In this document: piece after piece, positions 1-10,603 of the stretch
Layout: every line of letters begins with the position of its first letter
Position numbering within the stretch: position 1 is the first letter of the stretch
NCBI GenBank assembly: GCA_963969395.1
Contig: OZ017795.1
Span: 38,049,063-38,113,062 of the forward strand
DNA: 64,000 nt
Reading direction: 5' to 3'
Origin: Pseudoscleropodium purum
Taxonomy: Eukaryota > Streptophyta > Bryopsida > Hypnales > Brachytheciaceae
The notes under the pieces: generated by a model
What the model was told of the DNA's origin: nothing
Database searches by the model: none
The model's input: the letters and a program-made list of their open reading frames with translations, nothing else
Translations under genes and position numbers: made by a program

Positions 1-1762
1 TATCAATTTTCTTTTGTGAATATGCAGAAATAGAGTACAATTGATGCCACCAGATTCCCTCAAAACAAATAGGAAGTGATTTTCATAATGGTCATCTAAG
101 TCACTTATTATAGCCATTTATAAATTCTAAAATGGAAATGATGTTAAGGCTACAAAATAATTACATTCTTTCCTTAGATTTTACCCAAAAAAATTCATGA
201 ATCTATTGTAGCCACTAAAACATTCTAAAGTCATCACTTACACATTTTAATAATATAATTCTATAAAGGCTTGTTGCTCCATCTATATATTCAAACAAGA
301 TTGATTTAAGCTTCTCACACAAGGTCAAAATTGAACGATTTCAAGAGTAGTAGAAATACTCAAACAAACACAAGATGGTAGCATCCTTTATTGTGACATG
401 TTCATAAAACCCACCCCTTCATATTCTTGCCTACAATGCATAGCCTCTATTCATGAGAAACTATAGGCAAGGTTAAGTCCATCTATTCTCAGAACTAAGA
501 AAATTCATAGTTTATTCATTCAATGTTGAAACTAAAAATACAATAAGAAAAATTTAGAATTTTGTTTGAACTACCAACAAGATTCAATAAAAAAAATTAT
601 AATTTAATAATAGAAACCATGCTCAAACCCCTATTTAGACAATTTTAGGTGTCATTACCTTATCTTAGTGGAAATTATTTTATTTTATTTGTCAAAAATA
701 AAAGAATATGTCCTCTATAAATCCTAGAATTTTTAGATCTTCAAACTAGAATTGAAAATATTGTGAAATTTTATAAAATAAATGCAAAAGCCTCATTACA
801 AACAAAACTTACGCTTAATTTTTTTTTAATATATTACCATCAGTGTTGAAAAGATCATAGTGACAACCAAATTTCTACATCATTTTAAAATTAGAAAATC
901 AAGAGACATATAGCTATAAAACATGTTCTATAGTTCAAATTGTATAGAATATTCAATTGTAGGAATTCTCTAAAATATCAAATTAAAAACTAGATTTGAT
1001 AAAAATTCATTTCAATAATTGACTTCAATTTTTTTTTTTTAATTTATTGCTAAAATTTAGATTAAAAAAAAAGCAAGCTAGATGTTTCCAAAATATACCA
1101 AAAGTTCATTTGCAGAATAAACATCTTATCTGTTTAAAAAACAAACAATACCTTTGTTTGGATTTTTCAACATCATTCATTGCAATCACATTCAAGCACC
1201 TAAAAATACTTGTATAACTAATTGTATTTTTTCATATAGTGTTGTTCATATGAAATCATCTAGACGTTGTTTTGGTACCAAGGACATTTAAGAATTCAAA
1301 AAGTAGAATTAGAGTATTTGGTAGATGTATGTGGTTCAAAATTGAACAAGAAGGTATACTTAACAACAATTAAGGAGCATTTCTACCGATTTAAATAACT
1401 TTTTTTGCTAAAATAAAATACATTTCTTTCTTCATGAATTCCAAACATTCCTTGCTTCCATTTTAAATTAATGTTACAAATTTGAGTCATTATTTTTGGA
1501 ATTATATTGAATTGATTATAAGTTTTCAAAAGAATTATAAATAATGTTTCAAATTCAACTTTAGTTTCTTTTAATATTTGTAACATCCTAGCATTTATGA
1601 TATATTTAGGATCTTTAATAGGTATGAATATTTGAAGATATTTCCAAAATAATTTTGAATTGTACCTCAAAAGGTTGGGACTTCAAATTACTACAAAATT
1701 AAAGAAAAATCAATTAGAGATCTCAATAGACACTTGCTAATTTCTACAATTGAAATCTATAT
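1..1762. other. AT-rich intergenic DNA, no gene seen
   Basis: This is AT-rich sequence with frequent stops in all frames. The longest open frame is a 95-codon low-complexity minus-strand stretch near 1383-1670 without recognisable motifs. I see no conserved coding, RNA or repeat structure. Confidence 0.6.
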
Positions 1763-1770
1763 ATTGAAAT

Positions 1771-2013
1771 CCAACGGTGCTAGTATGTAAACATGAAAAT
1801 GCAAACATGTGAACTTTGAGCATATATGTAAGTAGATATACTACAAGTGAACCATTGAAGGTACTTATTGTATAAACACCTATAATTTAGGTACTTATAT
1901 TATAGTTACACTATAATCTTGAAAGGTTTTTGTAATAGACACCTATAACATAAATGTATAATCTTCTATGCTCACATGCTCATGCTTCTAGGCTCACATA
2001 ATAACAACCCTCT
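1771..2013. mobile_element. hAT-type MITE, 243 bp, with 8-bp target duplication
   Basis: The flanks carry a perfect 8-bp direct repeat, ATTGAAAT, at 1763-1770 and 2014-2021. The ends are imperfect inverted repeats: the left begins CCAACGGTGCTAGTATG, and the right, read inward on the minus strand, begins AGAGGGTTGTTATTATGTG. The interior is AT-rich, non-coding and carries short 'acctata' motifs. A second copy with its own 8-bp duplication lies at 25333-25583. An 8-bp duplication with short TIRs is typical of hAT non-autonomous elements; the superfamily assignment is inference. Confidence 0.8.
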
Positions 2014-2315
2014 ATTGAAATTCATATTTCTATAAAGAATAATATTTTGTAAGCATATATTGGAAATGGTCTCATATAAAAAGGGCTTAATTCCAAAATG
2101 TCAAGTTGGTCATTGTAGAAATTATCCTTTTAGATACCATGTGAATCATTTTTTTTCATTCTAACGATGAATATTTGCACTTCTGTCCTACAAAGAAGAA
2201 TTGTCTATCATCCAATAGACACTTAGCATTTGTGGTGTCTTTCTAGGGCCATTATCTACTCTAAATCAACTTCATTCACAACTTGTTCATGTTACATCCA
2301 TTTGGCTACTAACAT

Positions 2316-2485
2316 AAGGTAAGTGAGCCCATTACAAGCCAAATGGAAGTGAATCCATTGTAGGCAAAATATTATATTTGTAATGTACATTTAAGACTTT
2401 GAATGTATACTACTAATATAATTTTTTGCCCACAATATAACGGGCTCGCTCCCATTCGACCTCTAATGGGCTCACTTCCCTTTCC
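2316..2485. mobile_element. Palindromic MITE, family shared with 44667-44825
   Basis: The ends form an imperfect inverted repeat. The left starts AAGGTAAGTGAGCCCATTA, and the right arm read on the minus strand is AAGGAAAGGGAAGTGAGCCC followed by ATTAGAGG. The interior stretch 'ctaatataatttt' followed by 'tgccc' also occurs in the related sequence at 40891-41051. It is non-coding. The exact edges are uncertain and no convincing target duplication was found. Confidence 0.6.
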
Positions 2486-2524
2486 TTGTATGAAAGTATA
2501 ACTCAAAACTGTAAAAATTGGTCC

Positions 2525-2699
2525 AAGGTGACCCTAAACTATTGGGTGATGGTGGTGAGGTCTCCAAACTGTGGTTGCGGGTTTGATACCTAGTGGCAAC
2601 AAGTTTTTAACCTTGTGTAAAATCAACCTCTCTTCATGATGAAAAACCCTTGCAATGTGTTTCCTAAACACGCTTGTTTAAAAAAAACAAAAAAACAAA
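2525..2699 (+). mobile_element. Probable tRNA-derived SINE
   Basis: A box-B-like pol III promoter motif (GGTTGCGGGTTTGATACCTA, close to GGTTCGANTCC) lies at about 2572-2591. It is preceded by a weak box-A-like GGTGATGGTGGTGAGG at 2545-2560. The unit ends in an A-rich tail of the form aaaaaaaacaaaaaaacaaa. Promoter plus body plus A-rich tail fits a plant SINE. Box A is poor and no clear target duplication is visible, so the call is tentative. Confidence 0.45.
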
Positions 2700-4446
2700 C
2701 TAATTGTAAGAATGACACTAAGTTACCATAGTTTAGAACTTTGCTAACTCCAAACACTAACAAGGAGGAGGCAAGCTCTTTGAGGTCAGTCACACATTCT
2801 CATGAAAGAGGTCCTAAAACTCCATGTTGCTTAGAAGCATAGGTTGGTTACAACTATGAGACACAATCACATAAAAAAAACGCGCCAAGAAATATCATGT
2901 TCAAAAGATGTTCAAAAGGTGGGCATATTATTTCCTGTAATGATTTCCTCTTAATGCGTGAAATTCATGTTGTTGGTGATTATGGATTTTTCATTCATCA
3001 ATCACATATTTCATCCATTTCTGGTTGGGTGTTTACATGGGACAAACCCTCCTCATTGTTGGGGATTCTATAAAAAAAAACTCAAACATTCCTCGTCAGA
3101 CTTTGCCCTTTTTTAAAAAAAAAATTTCCTCTACATTGGTGATTGACCTTTCCATAAAAGATGTTGCAAGAAACAGTGTATTGCATCCCTTGTCTGAATT
3201 CACATTCATCAGTCTATTGCAATGATCAAGGTTGTGTGACGAGGTACAATTGACAAGGTAGGTGAATTCTTGTCACACACAAACCCTTGTCCCCTAATTT
3301 AAGCTTAGTTTGCATGAAAGGCTCGTGAACAACGAATTCCACTCCTGGTTCCTGAAATTTTGAGAAGTTTAATTTGCTGCCAATCCACAAAATAATGCTG
3401 CCAATTAACCGGGACAGGCATGTTGACTAGGTACATCACCACGCTTCCAACACCTGCTAACCTCCTCTCGTCAAATTAATTAATTCCATGGCCTGCCAAC
3501 TTCATCACACCCATGTATGTGATGGATGACAACCCATTTCCTACTACCACTTAAGGAATTCAGCATAGCTGCTGGATGGGTGTATTCAGGGAAATATTTT
3601 TCCTGTGTAGGGAAATTGATTTAAGAAGGATTCAAATTTTTTTTTTACAATTTTTGGTCCAAATTGAAATTATTCTGAATTTTTTTCATGCACATTCTTT
3701 GCAACCTATTCTTGTTCTGTAGGCCACTATAATTTTGATCATAGGTTCATTACAAAATTGATGTAAATGATAATTATGTACATGTCGTGATCATTCTATG
3801 CTTTCAATATACACTTCTTGGACATTTCTGCAGGTCCTATAGGTCTTGCCGTACATGAGCTATAACGTAAATAGAGTAATAATTGGAAATAGAGCATCCT
3901 ATACTATAAAAATGGGAGGGGGGTTGGAAATGGGTTGCTTGCTCTATGAGTTAAATTTCTGTAGAAATTGCTTGTTGATATTTTTAGCTACACCTAAGTT
4001 ACAAGGCATAATAAAGGAGGCAACCCATTCTTGACCACTTACTCAATTTCTAGTATCTATAAGGTGGATTTCTTTAAAGGGTAAATTTTCTCATCTATAG
4101 AAATAGGCAGCAAAAAGTTTGCATAATTTTCCAGAGTTTTTTTCTACAACATAGAACTATTATGAATTTTTTAGGGAAAGATGGGCTTTTTTTGATACTT
4201 GTGAGGATATGGACCTTTCTCTTTCCAACCAAGGATTGATTGCAATATTGATAGTTTGATTAACTATACACTGAAACTCGCCTGCCACCCTAGTTTCCCA
4301 TTAGTTCCCCCCCTCCTCTCTCAAAAAATTTGTGAGCCGTTGATTTTTTTTGAAAAAAAATGCTTACCCTCAAAATTGATGTTGATTTCTCAAAAAATCA
4401 CAAGATGTTGATCTTGTGAAATTTAATCTGAGCCGTTCAAATATAA
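2700..4446. other. Intergenic DNA, no gene seen
   Basis: There is no supportable gene here. Short open frames at 3025-3225 and 3846-4034 have no recognisable motifs and no splice-compatible partners. Confidence 0.55.
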
Positions 4447-4459
4447 AATACAAATATTG

Positions 4460-4928
4460 AATATGAATATGAATACGGGTACAGGTACTGGATATGAGTA
4501 CTAAATACACGTACTAAATATGTGTACTGAATACGGATATTGAATACGGGTATTAAATACAGGTATTAAATACAGGTATTAAATACAGGTACTAGATATG
4601 TGTACAAAATACGTGTATTGAATATGGATATTGAATACGTGTACTAGATATACGTACTAAATACGTGTATTGAATACGGATATTGAATATGGGTACTAAA
4701 TACGGGTACTAGATATGCATAGTAAATATGGATATTGAATACGGATACTAGATATGCGTACTAAATACGTGTACTGAATACGGATATTGAATATGGGTAC
4801 TAAATACGGGTACTAGATATGCATAGTAAATATGGATATTGAATACGGGTACTAGATATGCGTACTAAATACGTGTACTGAATACGGATATTGAATACGA
4901 GTATTGAATACAGATACAATATTAGATA
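4460..4928. repeat. 13-bp minisatellite with a 104-bp (8-unit) higher-order repeat
   Basis: More than thirty tandem units of 13 bp follow the pattern TACTAAATACGGG, with variants such as TATTGAATACGGA, TACTAGATATGCA and TAGTAAATATGGA. In the distal half the units are organised as an eight-unit block of 104 bp: 4655-4758 is repeated at 4759-4862 with two differences, and a third partial block starts at 4863. The period is not a multiple of three, and the array is not coding. Confidence 0.92.
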
Positions 4929-5077
4929 CGGGATCAATTGTCCCATATTGTTTGTCAAGAACTTTGATTCTGAAGATTACAAGAGGGGGTAAGATTAAAA
5001 TTTTTTAATCAAATTCTAAATGATAGGTGGGGGTGGTAAAATAAAAAAATTTAAATAAAAATTGAGGGGGGGAGTGC

Positions 5078-5100
5078 ATAGTGACACAAAGTGTCACTAT
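5078..5100. repeat. Perfect 10-bp inverted repeat around a 3-nt loop
   Basis: The left arm ATAGTGACAC and right arm GTGTCACTAT are separated by AAA. It lies just right of a G-run that mirrors a C-run at about 4305-4318. This may be the terminal structure of an element enclosing the minisatellite, but it could also be coincidental. Confidence 0.5.
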
Positions 5101-6000
5101 ACACCTTGAGTGCCTAATAACTACATTCACAATAACTAATCATAATGTGCCACAATTGTATCAAGAATTGTGCCATGATTAATTGTTACTCATTTCTTCT
5201 ACATGGAAAGAAAATAGCCTACTTACATTACTAGAATGGGGTGTCAGTCAAAAATGGGTTGCCTCCCATAATTTCACTCACAAAAATGACAAGACATGAC
5301 ATAACATTCATGGTAACCTTCATACACTTTGCTCATCACATTGAGCCTCTACTTGTCCACTTGGTTACCGATATGTGTAGAATATTGTACACTACTTAAA
5401 TCTATAGAGCCAAGGCAATGACAGAATGCATGCTATTGAATATTATGAAGCTAAAAAGCTTGTCCTAATTGTCCATTTGCAAGCAAAAATGATTGTTTTA
5501 TCTTCAACCTTGTTACAAAGATACTACAGATCTAAAAGGTTTGATGAATGACTTTACTATATGTAGAAACAAAGAATGCACTTGGTGGTTCAATAATTGG
5601 TAACTACCTTGGTCATAGAGGGCCACATCTTTTTAGAGTAAAATGATATAACCTTCCAAGATACACAAACTTAAAAGTAACATTTGTTGTGTCATTTATA
5701 TCATTTTCCTCTCTTAAGCAAGATGTGTCAATGCCTATGTAATTTATTTATTTTTTAGATTGCTTTTAAAAGAGTTTATTTGGGTTGTCCACAATCTAAG
5801 TTAGGATGTTTTTTTGAGCCTATTTCAAGTGATTTTTTTAATGCATTTCCAATAACATATAGTACTCTTTGGTTCTAATTCCACATCAATCAAAAGTTAA
5901 TAATAAATTTGTGAGGTTGGTTTGTTGTATTGATTGAGGATGCTCTAAATGACATTGAAATTACTTTGACTGATTAGTAAAAATTAACAGCCTTAAAAAG
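5101..6000. other. Intergenic DNA, no gene seen
   Basis: No coding region is supportable. Near 5933-5950 the sequence GAGGATGCTCTAA resembles the right terminus plus TAA target of the MITEs at 18354-19607, but no left partner was found. Confidence 0.5.
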
Positions 6001-6059
6001 GATATATAGTGTTGGAAACTTTGTCAACAAAACCATTACCGTATCCTAATTGCAATTAT

Positions 6060-7431
6060 ACTTCCCTCAGCACCAGCAATGCAAACCCAAAGAGTCCGTC
6101 TCTCCCGGAACCCTTCTCACGCAGATCCGACGTGGCAACCACCCTGCACGTCCCCACCCACCCCGTATGCCACATCGACACCACTGAGTCCCAGCCAATC
6201 GCGAGTTCTCTCTCTCCCCACCGTTGGATTGCACCATCTTCTTCCATGCAAGCTCCGTCCACTGCAAAGAATTCCAGAACTCACCATCGCCATTGCTCAG
6301 GCAGGCACGCACCCCGGCCAGCACGCAAGCTTCTCGCGCTCTCTGAACGTCCTTCTCCCGCGACGCGACGACGTCCCACCTCCCTCGTGCCGTCTCCCTC
6401 CCACATGAGAATCCCAATCGTCACCTCCATCAGCGGGCCGCATGGAAGAATTTACAACTGCGCGCGCGACGCGCGACTAGCCTGATGGTTCATGACACGG
6501 AATCACACGTATATATATTCATTGCGTGATGTAATTAATTAAGCATTGGAGATTCAAAGATTTTGTTTCTGTTTCCCTGCATGAATTGGAGTGGCGCAAT
6601 ATATGGATTGTGTCGCGGATCCGATTGTTGCATGTTCGGACTGTTTCTGATGGTGCCATGTGTTTTAATCGTATTGTTTACGGATGATTGTGGTGGACAC
6701 TCCTCGTTCACTGTTTATTTAACGTAATGCAGTGGAGAGAGGATTGAGGTGAAGGGCAGCGTGAGGAATTGAGGTCGGGTACAGGAAGGAAACGCCCTTG
6801 GAATGTGCTTGGTTGCCGGTTTGGTTGGGTCTCCAGAGGTGCTTTAAGTGGGCCGGGAGTGTTTGGGGAGTGCATGATTTGGTCTGGATTTGAGGGTTTG
6901 GGGTTTCGATCGGGGTTTCTTGAGGTGTCGGGATTGAATTTTTGAGGATTTTATCGATCGTGTGCATGTTCTTTGGATTTGAAGTTCTGCTGTAGCCGTA
7001 TTGGACAGGTATTGTTGTTGTACGTTGTCTATGTGTTGAGATATATTCTAAGTTAGTGATTCGTCCATTTGGTGATCTGCTCTCTGTTTCGCAGGCAGGG
7101 CGGGCATACATTTGGAAGATTTTATGTTTCATTGAAAGTTGTTTGTGAAGCAACGAAGGCAATTAATCATCTACTCGGTTGCAATTGCTGGAAATCAATC
7201 GTGGATTTGTCCGAGCGTTGCTTTGGCATTTGTTTGAGCGTGGACACGCAGACTTAGAGCCAGTTTGGCGTGCATCCCGAATTTGCTCTTGTCATTTGCG
7301 GATCCTGTACGTGAGCCGAAAACCATTGGAATTGAATTGTGTTCCATGATTACTTCGTGTTGCATTCAAGATTTTGAAGATTAATTACCACCCTAAGAGG
7401 ACGCTGGAGAGCTCCTCTTGGGTGATAAATC
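6060..7431 (+). promoter_or_regulatory. GC-rich promoter and 5' leader region of the DUF599 gene
   Basis: Base composition shifts sharply to GC and CpG-rich at about 6060-6480, unlike the flanks. Overlapping open frames on both strands there are typical of GC-rich DNA and show no protein motifs. A plausible 5'UTR intron runs 7009-7094: the donor is GGACAG|gtattg and the acceptor tttcgcag|GCAGGG. I infer the transcription start lies in the 6500-7000 region, but no clear TATA box decides it. Confidence 0.45.
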
Positions 7432-7530
7432 ATGGAAGTTACCCTTGGATGCGAAAATCGCCATAATACTTACAAAACATTCTCCTGTCACAGATCGATC
7501 GAACTGCATTGGTCTCAGATGAGCAGCTAA
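7432..7530 (+). promoter_or_regulatory. Upstream ORF of 32 codons before the DUF599 start
   Basis: An ATG at 7432 opens a 32-codon frame ending in TAA at 7528-7530, 42 bp before the main ATG at 7573. If it lies in the mature leader it could dampen translation of the main frame. No homolog of the peptide is recognised. Confidence 0.4.
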
Positions 7531-7572
7531 TTTCGGGGTCTACTGCTGATTGTGGCGAAGTTGGACGCAAAA

Positions 7573-9401
7573 ATGAACGGTGGAGAAGGCATACTGGACG
7601 CCACCTTAGTCCCTCTTGGATTGATAGTCCTGGTAGCATATCAAGTGTTCTGGCTATGGAGAGTGCGCTATTCGCCCCTGCGGACCGCTGTAGGAGTGAA
7701 CCATCTTGCGAGACGACATTGGGTTGAGGGTATAATGAAGGTACAAGCCTATTCCTTTGAGTGGGTGTTGGGCGTTGGTGGTGTTCGTGGTGGGGAGGAC
7801 ATCAGTGTAATATGTCATAAAACACGCAATTCTTACTCCGAATTCTGATCAGGAACAATATTTGTCCATTCTTTGAAAATTTCAAGGTTGCTCGTCAGAA
7901 AAGTTGGTTGGGTACGGGGATGGGTGTTTGTACTTGCACTCGCTTAGATCGCGCTTAAATCCAGACACAGGAGTCACTTGCATCAGGATACAGTATAGGT
8001 CATCTTGCAGATGCCTCACATGCGTTCTTGAAATCATATTTCCCATTACTCCGAAAGGACCAAGAGGCGCAAATTGGATCTCAGGTTCTTCCTTAGCAGT
8101 TTTGAGGAGGGCATATGGGACCAATTCTTTGGTTCAATTTTATTTAATTTGACAAACATATGCAACGTTCTTCGATGATTCTGGCTCCATCTCAATAATT
8201 GATTTTTCGCAATGCGATCATCAAAATGGTTATTTTTAAACCACGAATAGTTTTGTTCATGGGATGAGCTAATTCTTGTCATGCTCTTGTCATTCTGAAC
8301 TGGGCAAATTCTATCACGGCAGCGTTAGGAGTTGCTTAAAATAGTGCTTCTCAACAGAGGTGGATTTTGACATTCTCTTCAACCAAGACTTGAAATAGTG
8401 CTTCATACAGTTTCTTGCTCCATGCTTAAGAAAATTGTGGTGGCAACCAAGTATTAAATATGGAGAGCATGATTTTACATGATCTTGCCATTCTTTAGTG
8501 TCTTTCTTTTAGGCCCTTGATTGAACAGGATCCAATCGTCTATTTCTGGAAACACGAAATAAATATATGGAAATAAATTTTCTTATTTTCTCAAGCCTCG
8601 ACATCTCATGTCTCATACTCTCATAACGAGGCTCTCCTTTCACGTTACCACGTCCATTTCACGAGGATTAATTAGCTCATGTTGAACGTTGGTTTGCTGC
8701 AGGACAACGACAAGAAGAATATTCTGGCTGTACAAACCCTGCGCAACAACATAATGGGTTCCACACTGATGGCCACTACGGCCATCCTGTTGTGCTCGGC
8801 CACAGCAGTTTTCATGAGCAGCGCCTATTTCAGCACCAAGCAGCCGCTTCTGGGTGGTAAGAACGCAAAGTTACTGAGCTTCAAGTACCTGACTCTCATA
8901 TTCTGCTTCATTTTCTCCTTCTTCTCCTACTCCCAGTCCATTCGCTACATCAACCACGTCAACTTCCTCGTCAACATTCCTCTCCAGGAGGCCATGGCCA
9001 TCCGAATCTCCCCCGAGTACGTCTCCAGCGTACTGGCCAAAGGGTGCAACTTCTACACCGCCGGCACACGAAGCTACTTCTTCGCTCTACCATTGCTGCT
9101 CTGGCTCTTCAGCCCCATTGCAGTCCTCTGCAGCTGCATTCTGCTCATCCCCGTGCTCTTCTTCCTCGACTCTTCCGACCTTGACAGCGACGATGAGTTT
9201 CTGCGAAAAAACTCCTTGACGAGGATCAGTGTGGCGCCCCCTCGTCCTTTGAATAATGGAGCTCCTGGGGTTCCGAATTTCAGAGGGTGTCATGAGCTCA
9301 GGAAAACTAATGATGGCAACATACTGCTTACTGCGTGCTCGGACCACTGGAGCAACTCCGACATGCGAATTCGAGCCACAGAGGAGCTTAGTCGATATTA
9401 G
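7573..9401 (+). CDS. DUF599 family membrane protein (two exons, 288 aa)
   Basis: Exons are 7573-7740 and 8703-9401. The donor is ATGAAG|gtacaa and the acceptor tttgctgcag|GACAAC, phase 0. The product starts MNGGEGILDATLVPLGL. It has one hydrophobic segment near residues 13-29, then about three more in exon 2: around STLMATTAILLCSATAVF, LTLIFCFIFSFFSYSQ and the stretch near FFALPLLLWLFSPIAVL. It ends in a hydrophilic tail of about 65 residues. The arrangement, with the early WRVRYSPLRT and later NILAVQTLRNNIMGS motifs, matches the plant DUF599 family, whose biochemical role is not established. The ATG at 7573 was chosen because upstream in-frame codons lack an ATG. Exon 2 is GC-rich relative to its surroundings. 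The neighbouring ATPase gene ends convergently about 1.2 kb away. Confidence 0.88.
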
Positions 9402-10603
9402 TCTTCTGCAAGAATCGCAGCATTGCTTGATAATTACTTCGGTATGGCTCTAATTTTGGTCCATTATTTAATTGCATAATTAATTCTTATTTAGCTTAGT
9501 TAGCAAAAGTGTGATTTGGATAAGAACAGAATTCAGACTCTGTAATGGTGACTAAGTTACCCGATTTGAGGATTCAACTTGATGAGGACAACCGCGGGAC
9601 GGTACCGATCTTGATTTGGGTTCATGGCAGGGGAGAACGAACCCACGTATATCAATGAAATGACTTAGATTCTTATGAAAAGAAACAAGAAATAAGTTCT
9701 CAAGCTCTGGCATCCAGGCCAGTATGTCTACATTGGTAACATAGAGCATGGTACTGTTCAGACAGTCAAAGTAATTTCTTAGTACGGAAAATTCATGTGA
9801 ATCAGGAGCTTGGTAAAATTTAGAAGAGGAATTACAAATTGGCCGTAGATGGCTAGAGAACCGTTGTTTGAGCAACCTCCGTATCGGCATTAAACAAGAT
9901 TTGTTTTTGCCTTGTTTAGGAAGTTGTAACGCCTGATTTTGCAAGTTTAGTAATGTTCATTTTTTCATATGAATATCAGAGCCTGAATTTTGCTTAAAAT
10001 GCGTGGCTAGCTTTGAACTCATAATACTATCTACCTAGGCTAATTGTGAAAGGAAACAGACAAAATAACTTGTCTTTGTGAGCAGCTAAAAATCCAACAA
10101 ACGAGTTTTCAAGGTTAGAAAATATGATTTTGCAGATTTTTCAAAAATGCAACTAATTGATTTGCATGGTTTTCCTGGGTATTTCAAGAAGAGTTGTAGG
10201 TTATGAAACTTCAGACTAAATGTCATGAATTTGACATGACTTTCTTCTAAGCCACTCTATAGTTGGCAATGTTTCAAAACACACAATGCCAATATTCACT
10301 TATTCAAGAATAAAAAAAATACCATTTGGTATATTCAGTGAACCGAAATACATGGTGACTATATCTGAATTCACAAGCTGAAGGATTCATAACACCACAG
10401 GTACGTATGTTGGTACCAAATAAACAAAAAATTCACAAAAATATACCAGACAAAATTACATTTTTCGCAATTTCCTGTTCCTAAGAAATTAGAAGAATCC
10501 TATTACTTTACTGTGAATTAATCGTTTCAAATAAATACGAATAGCCGTAGCAATTGAATGGTCCTGAAGAGTTCAACAGAACAATGCTCCAAAGAGAGTG
10601 ACA
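9402..10603. other. Convergent intergenic region
   Basis: This lies between the 3' ends of the DUF599 and AFG1-like genes and should contain both 3'UTRs. A 130-codon minus-strand open frame at 9552-9944 lacks recognisable motifs and is not called. Confidence 0.5.

Noticed and set aside
5933..5950. Possible right end of a TAA-flanked MITE
   Set aside because: No matching left terminus within 1.5 kb upstream.
6009..6485. 158-codon open frame in GC-rich DNA upstream of the DUF599 gene
   Set aside because: Long frames exist on both strands here, as expected from low stop frequency in GC-rich DNA. Composition is P/S/R-rich without motifs; a promoter or leader is more likely.
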